Assembly: GCF_003721515.1 (NCBI RefSeq)
Contig: NZ_RJJD01000004.1
Span: 1-64,000 of the forward strand
DNA from: Rufibacter latericius
GTDB lineage: Bacteria > Bacteroidota > Bacteroidia > Cytophagales > Hymenobacteraceae
Length of the DNA stretch: 64,000 nucleotides
Direction: 5' to 3'
Part shown: positions 60,807 to 64,000 of the stretch, one piece after another
Layout: each line of letters opens with the position of its first letter
Position numbering within the stretch: the stretch's first letter is position 1
The notes under the pieces: model-generated
What the model saw: only the letters and a program-made list of their open reading frames with translations
Told to the model about the DNA's origin: nothing
The model's database searches: none
Program-made: the position numbers and the translations under genes

Positions 60807-61754
60807 TTATTGTCTGAACCCTACTATCCGAACGGGCATTGTAGCCGGCACCAAGCCTGATTTCAATATGATTCTCTGGCCTTTATCACCGGTAATGAAG
60901 GATGCAAAACCTGTGCCAAGTCCGGCCCGTGCCTCTTTGCTTACTATAAAAACTTCTCTCCGTAGCGGATAAGTTCCCTGCGCCAAGTAACCTTGGTAGG
61001 GTTGTATAAAATCGTTTTCAGATGTTGGGTTCTCCTTTGCGCTAATACCTACCACATTCACCCTTTTCAGGAAACTGATGGCGGTACTGTCGTGCCGGTC
61101 ACTGATCCAGTTAACTCCAATTACTCCAATCGCATTCCTATTTTGTGCTACGTAATCTACCAGATTAGAGTTTGAGGTAGAGGCATAGGTGTTGGGCGGC
61201 AATGGTTTCTTCAGGTTGATTGAATCAATAATAAACCGGGCCGTACTTGAGTTACTGTTATCAAAGACAATAGTAATCTTGCCATCTTTAGCCGTAGGAT
61301 CTAACTGACGCCAGGAAGTTGTCTTACCTGTGAAGACATCTCTCACCTGTTGAAGAGTAAGCGTTGTATCTGTATTCTCTTTGTTTAAGATGAGGGCAAT
61401 CCCATCAACGGCGATCTTATTGATCCTTGGGGTGATTTTAAACTTTTCAAATTCGGCTTTCTCCCGGTCATTCAGTTGTCGGGCCATGATGGCGAAACGA
61501 ACCGTGTCATTTAACAGGTCTTGTACCACCTGGACCTCGGGTTTATACACTGCCTGAATGTTCGCATACTTGTATATCCCCTGGAAAGTCTGAATCTGGG
61601 CTTCTATAATGGGGGCGTAAGACTCGTCAACCGTAATCTTGATCTTTCCCGAAGTTGCGGTGTCTGTATTCTTATTGCCAGACTGCCCGCATGAGAAAGC
61701 CGCAAAGGCCAAACCTGCAGAGAACAGGAAAGGTAAGAGGTTAGTCTTCTTCAT
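60807..61754 (-). CDS. PstS-like substrate-binding lipoprotein
   Basis: 315 residues. The lipoprotein signal ends AAFSC (Cys22). The mature protein follows the PstS/SBP type II fold: KIKITVDESYAPIIEAQIQTF, FAIMARQLNDREKAEFEKFKI, IAVDGIALILNKEN, LQQVRDVFTGKTTSWRQL, SNSSTARFIIDSI, NAIGVIGVNWISDRHDS. PstS proteins bind phosphate for PstCAB, but no pstCAB genes are next to it. It sits between a TonB operon and a TPR gene, so it may serve as a surface or periplasmic binder for another purpose. Its first codons overlap the upstream small gene by 14 bp. Confidence 0.88.
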   Translation of the reverse strand: MKKTNLLPFLFSAGLAFAAFSCGQSGNKNTDTATSGKIKITVDESYAPIIEAQIQTFQGIYKYANIQAVYKPEVQVVQDLLNDTVRFAIMARQLNDREKAEFEKFKITPRINKIAVDGIALILNKENTDTTLTLQQVRDVFTGKTTSWRQLDPTAKDGKITIVFDNSNSSTARFIIDSINLKKPLPPNTYASTSNSNLVDYVAQNRNAIGVIGVNWISDRHDSTAISFLKRVNVVGISAKENPTSENDFIQPYQGYLAQGTYPLRREVFIVSKEARAGLGTGFASFITGDKGQRIILKSGLVPATMPVRIVGFRQ

Positions 61755-61998
61755 TTCGTCTGGTTTTTTTAAAATACTGTTGGTACGCTCTCACAAATCT
61801 AATCAAACCGTAGAAAAGGAGGAGCCCTCCAAATATATATTTATAATCTCTTGGGAAAGGGATTTGCTTCTCGCTAGAGAAAAGAACGTATAAACCAAAT
61901 CCAAAGTATAAAAGCACCATTAGCAATGACACATATTTCATGACATTCTCATAGGTGCTTTTCTGCTGGGAATGCTGGGGTCTTCTAGAGTAATTCAT
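61741..61998 (-). CDS. Small membrane protein, two helices
   Basis: 85 residues with two hydrophobic segments (about 19-41 and 51-68) joined by a short polar loop (SSEKQIPFPRDYKYI) and a basic C-terminus (YFKKTRRNEED). I do not recognise a named family, but small proteins of this form are seen beside TonB/ExbD genes in the phylum. It overlaps the PstS-like start by 14 bp, so translation is probably coupled. A terminator separates it from tonB. Confidence 0.8.
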   Translation of the reverse strand: MNYSRRPQHSQQKSTYENVMKYVSLLMVLLYFGFGLYVLFSSEKQIPFPRDYKYIFGGLLLFYGLIRFVRAYQQYFKKTRRNEED

Positions 61999-62053
61999 GA
62001 TTCTGCTTCTGGTTTAGCTTCAACTAATCATACGTGAATGCAAGACTGTTTGG

Positions 62054-62111
62054 TAAAAAAGAACTCCGAAGACAATCCATTCTTAATTGAATGTCTGTCT
62101 CCGGAGCTCTT
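62054..62111 (-). terminator. Terminator after tonB
   Basis: On the minus strand AAGAGCTCCGGAGACA pairs with TGTCTTCGGAGTTCTT (two G-U pairs), followed by a T run. It ends the exbD-exbD-tonB transcript before the small membrane protein gene. Confidence 0.85.
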
Positions 62112-62137
62112 ATATAAAGAACCAATACAGGTGTTGG

Positions 62138-62962
62138 TTATTTGATCACGATGCGGTAAGGAACTGTATATTTTACAGAAACTTTACGACCGTTCTGCTC
62201 ACCTGGGCTCCATTTTGGCATACCCTTGATTACACGTACGGCTTCTTCGTCCAGACCATAACCAAGACCTTTTAGTACTTCAATGTTCGTGATTTCACCG
62301 GTTGGGCCTACTACGAAAGAGAGTACCACGTTACCTTCAGCACCAGCCCGCTGAGCGGCCGATGGGATACGGAATTTCTCACCCATGTATTTCATCATGG
62401 CTGCCATCCCGCCTGGGAACTCAGGCATTTTCTCTACCGCAATGTAAACTTTGTCTTCGAAAACCTCCTGTACCGGACCGGCAGGGCCTGTACCGCTTTC
62501 AATCCCTTCAAGGGTTGGCGGTGCGGTTGGGTCACCTTTCACGGTTTCAGTACCGGCGTCTGTTTTCTGAAGTTCTTTTACATCCGGAATCTCCTCTTTC
62601 TGTACTTCTTCGTCCTTCTTCACTACCGGAGGCGTGAATTTAACGGTAGAACGTACGGGTGGTGGGGGCGGTGGTGCATCTGGTGGTGGGGGCGGTGGTG
62701 GCACAACCTTCTCAACGGAAGGCGGCGCGGCTAAGTCCACTACTTTCACTACCGGTGCGGCAGTCACTGCATCCTCGTCTTTGAACATTGACTGTATCAA
62801 AGGAATACTTAAAAAGAGAACGAAGAGAATGATTGCAATGACAATTGCCCGGTTAACGTGCTTCGTGTATAGTTTACGAAGCATGTAGGCTCCATACTCT
62901 TTGTTACGGCCTTCAAAGACCATATCATCAAGAGTTGCGGTTGCTAAACGTTGATTATCCAT
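62138..62962 (-). CDS. tonB: Energy transducer TonB
   Basis: 274 residues. A cytoplasmic start with DDMVFEGRNKEYGAYMLRKL is followed by one membrane helix (about 37-57). The periplasmic linker has proline runs (VPPPPPPPDAPPPPPPV) and Glu/Lys-rich stretches. The TonB C-terminal domain (about 185-274) includes MPEFPGGMAAMMKYMGEKFR, VVLSFVVGPTGEITNIEV, LDEEAVRVIKGMPKWSPGEQ and ends VPYRIVIK. It passes proton-motive energy to SusC-type transporters. It overlaps the exbD stop by one base. Confidence 0.95.
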   Translation of the reverse strand: MDNQRLATATLDDMVFEGRNKEYGAYMLRKLYTKHVNRAIVIAIILFVLFLSIPLIQSMFKDEDAVTAAPVVKVVDLAAPPSVEKVVPPPPPPPDAPPPPPPVRSTVKFTPPVVKKDEEVQKEEIPDVKELQKTDAGTETVKGDPTAPPTLEGIESGTGPAGPVQEVFEDKVYIAVEKMPEFPGGMAAMMKYMGEKFRIPSAAQRAGAEGNVVLSFVVGPTGEITNIEVLKGLGYGLDEEAVRVIKGMPKWSPGEQNGRKVSVKYTVPYRIVIK

Positions 62963-63501
62963 TATTGCGCTCCTCCTCCTTTCTCTGCGTTTCTAAGTAA
63001 AGCGGCATCTGCGTTATCCAACTCTACCACGGCGTACTTCTGCGTGTTGGTGATACTCATCTCGTCTAAGATATCCACAAGGTTCTTGTAAGAAGAGGTC
63101 TCATCAGCTTTGATCAGCACTACCAGGTTTGGATTGGCGCGAGTGGCTTCCAGAACTGTTTTTCTGATTCCGGTTCCAGACCAGTTGCTTTCTTCCACTT
63201 GCGGGATGATGTTCATGTTTGGCTGGTGCAAACCACGGTAAAAGAAGATTCTGTTATCGGCGCCAAGCAGAACAGTGAAAGCGTTAGAGGCCTTCAATTC
63301 ATTTTGCTCTTGTCTGTCCTTTGGCTTCACCGGCATGTTGATCTCCATGATCTGCGGCTTGGCCAGCGTGGTGGTCATTACGAAGAAGGTAAGCAACAGG
63401 AAGCCTAAGTCTACCATGGGGGTCATGTCCACCTTGGTAGAGCCTTTCTTGGCCCGCTTTTTACCGCCTTCGTCGCCGCCTTGCTGTTGTATTTCTGCCA
63501 T
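62962..63501 (-). CDS. exbD: Biopolymer transporter ExbD
   Basis: 179 residues. A basic N-terminus (GGKKRAKKGSTKVDMTPMVD) is followed by one membrane helix with the essential Asp in MTPMVDLGFLLLTFFVMTTT (about residues 26-45) and a periplasmic domain with VVLIKADETSSYKNLVDILDEM. Forms the TonB motor with ExbB. A second exbD gene lies 15 bp upstream. Confidence 0.95.
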   Translation of the reverse strand: MAEIQQQGGDEGGKKRAKKGSTKVDMTPMVDLGFLLLTFFVMTTTLAKPQIMEINMPVKPKDRQEQNELKASNAFTVLLGADNRIFFYRGLHQPNMNIIPQVEESNWSGTGIRKTVLEATRANPNLVVLIKADETSSYKNLVDILDEMSITNTQKYAVVELDNADAALLRNAEKGGGAQ

Positions 63502-63516
63502 GTCGTTTCCCTTTCG

Positions 63517-64000
63517 TTATTTAATAACAGGTTTAACTTCCATATCCGTCACAAGATTGAAACGGTTTACGTTTTTCTCCTGCAAGATCTCAATCACACG
63601 ACCAGCAATTGGGTAACGGGCCTTTTGGTCTCCTTTGATGGCTACAATAGACTGTGGGTTGGAGTAACGGGCTAATTGCACCCAGTCACCTAACTCGTTT
63701 CTAGTAGAATCAATTGGAATACCAGGTTGGTTCACCTTTTTCTGATCTTCGGGTTTCAGAGCCAGATAGGACTTAAGTTGGGAAATTGGAACTCCAAACG
63801 AAGCCAAAGAAGCAAAAACCTCTTTCTCTGGCTGCGTGAAGCCCACTCCATATTTCTCACTTATTTTATCTATCAGTCTCAGTTTAGTGTTTTTGTCGTC
63901 TACCCCAAAGAAAACGCGCTCATCGTTACCAATACTGATCGTGATCACGTTGGCATCTGGGGCTTTGATTTCTGTTGTTGCAGACGGCGTATCCACCACC
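63517..64000 (-). CDS. exbD: Biopolymer transporter ExbD, second copy (truncated by window end)
   Basis: The last 160 residues of a second ExbD protein; the N-terminus and the membrane helix lie beyond 64000. The visible periplasmic domain has ANVITISIGNDERVFFGVDD, SIVAIKGDQKARYPIAGRVI and NVNRFNLVTDMEVKPVIK. It carries an insert of about 50 residues (YLALKPEDQKKVNQPGIPID) not present in the downstream exbD. Two different ExbD proteins in one operon is common in Bacteroidota. exbB should lie just outside the window. Confidence 0.9.
   Translation of the reverse strand, partial: VVDTPSATTEIKAPDANVITISIGNDERVFFGVDDKNTKLRLIDKISEKYGVGFTQPEKEVFASLASFGVPISQLKSYLALKPEDQKKVNQPGIPIDSTRNELGDWVQLARYSNPQSIVAIKGDQKARYPIAGRVIEILQEKNVNRFNLVTDMEVKPVIK

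Noticed and set aside
1-64000. CRISPR arrays, tRNA, rRNA, prophage or IS transposase genes
   Set aside because: No regularly spaced direct repeats with spacers, cloverleaf sequences or transposase/phage frames were found in the gaps.

Overview
The window is chromosomal DNA from a member of the Bacteroidota, most likely order Cytophagales, family Hymenobacteraceae (a Rufibacter/Pontibacter-like organism). This rests on lineage-typical genes (a SusC/SusD pair, a fused MurF-alanine racemase, DUF4292, DUF4834, DUF5686, DUF6089 and DUF4230 proteins, a BamA gene next to UppS and two Skp/OmpH genes), on A-rich ribosome binding sites and on TAnnTTTG-type -7 promoter elements. The genus is inferred; no rRNA is present. 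Most of the window is ordinary core genome of moderate GC content. The first 1.75 kb is visibly more AT-rich and looks acquired.

Layout. 1-1.75 kb: three short unrelated genes on the minus strand (ankyrin, three-span membrane protein, acidic helical protein), separated by 40-70 bp hairpins with GCTAAC/GTTAGC-like ends, a cassette-array architecture. 1.9-12.95 kb: mostly plus-strand housekeeping and membrane genes (FkbM methyltransferase, DUF4834, YfhO, CDF transporter, PLP deaminase, DUF4230, RecX on minus, EamA transporter, DUF5686 outer membrane protein, VOC protein). 13.0-22.2 kb: a minus-strand block holding a small polysaccharide-utilisation-like locus (SusC, SusD, GH2-type hydrolase) bracketed by two paralogous DSRCP-motif lipoproteins, one of them frameshifted, then RarD. 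22.4-30.7 kb: MurF-Alr, a 39-residue protein, a Bax-inhibitor-1 protein, FeoA-FeoB and RimP-NusA, followed by IF2 at 30.9-34.2 kb. 35.4-43.3 kb: crotonase, flippase, dUTPase, a sugar nucleotidyltransferase, and a TPR-DUF4292-EnvC group with overlapping genes. 43.6-48.6 kb: RsmI-like methylase, hydrolase, membrane protein, PdxJ, YqeY, CvpA, PabA/TrpG. 48.6-58.8 kb: a plus-strand run of hydrolase, CBS protein, NAD kinase, two DUF6089 barrels, UppS, BamA, two Skp proteins and RluD. 59.3-64.0 kb: minus-strand ExbD-ExbD-TonB followed by a small membrane protein, a PstS-like lipoprotein and a TPR protein.

How the genes work together. Cell-envelope construction dominates: MurF-Alr and UppS feed peptidoglycan precursor supply, EnvC regulates its cleavage, BamA and Skp assemble outer membrane proteins, and TonB/ExbD energise SusC-type uptake. 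FeoAB imports ferrous iron. RimP-NusA-IF2 is the conserved translation/transcription operon.

The most distinctive non-genic feature is a family of about 25 intergenic palindromes (core close to GGCCTGTTTTC, a short loop, then its complement) at gene ends throughout the window. The core is shared, but the outer arms differ between copies while remaining self-complementary. They are absent from the cassette region and from the long operons at 48.6-57.6 and 59-64 kb. In two places the palindrome supplies the last codons of a gene. No tRNA, rRNA, CRISPR array, transposase, integrase or prophage was seen.
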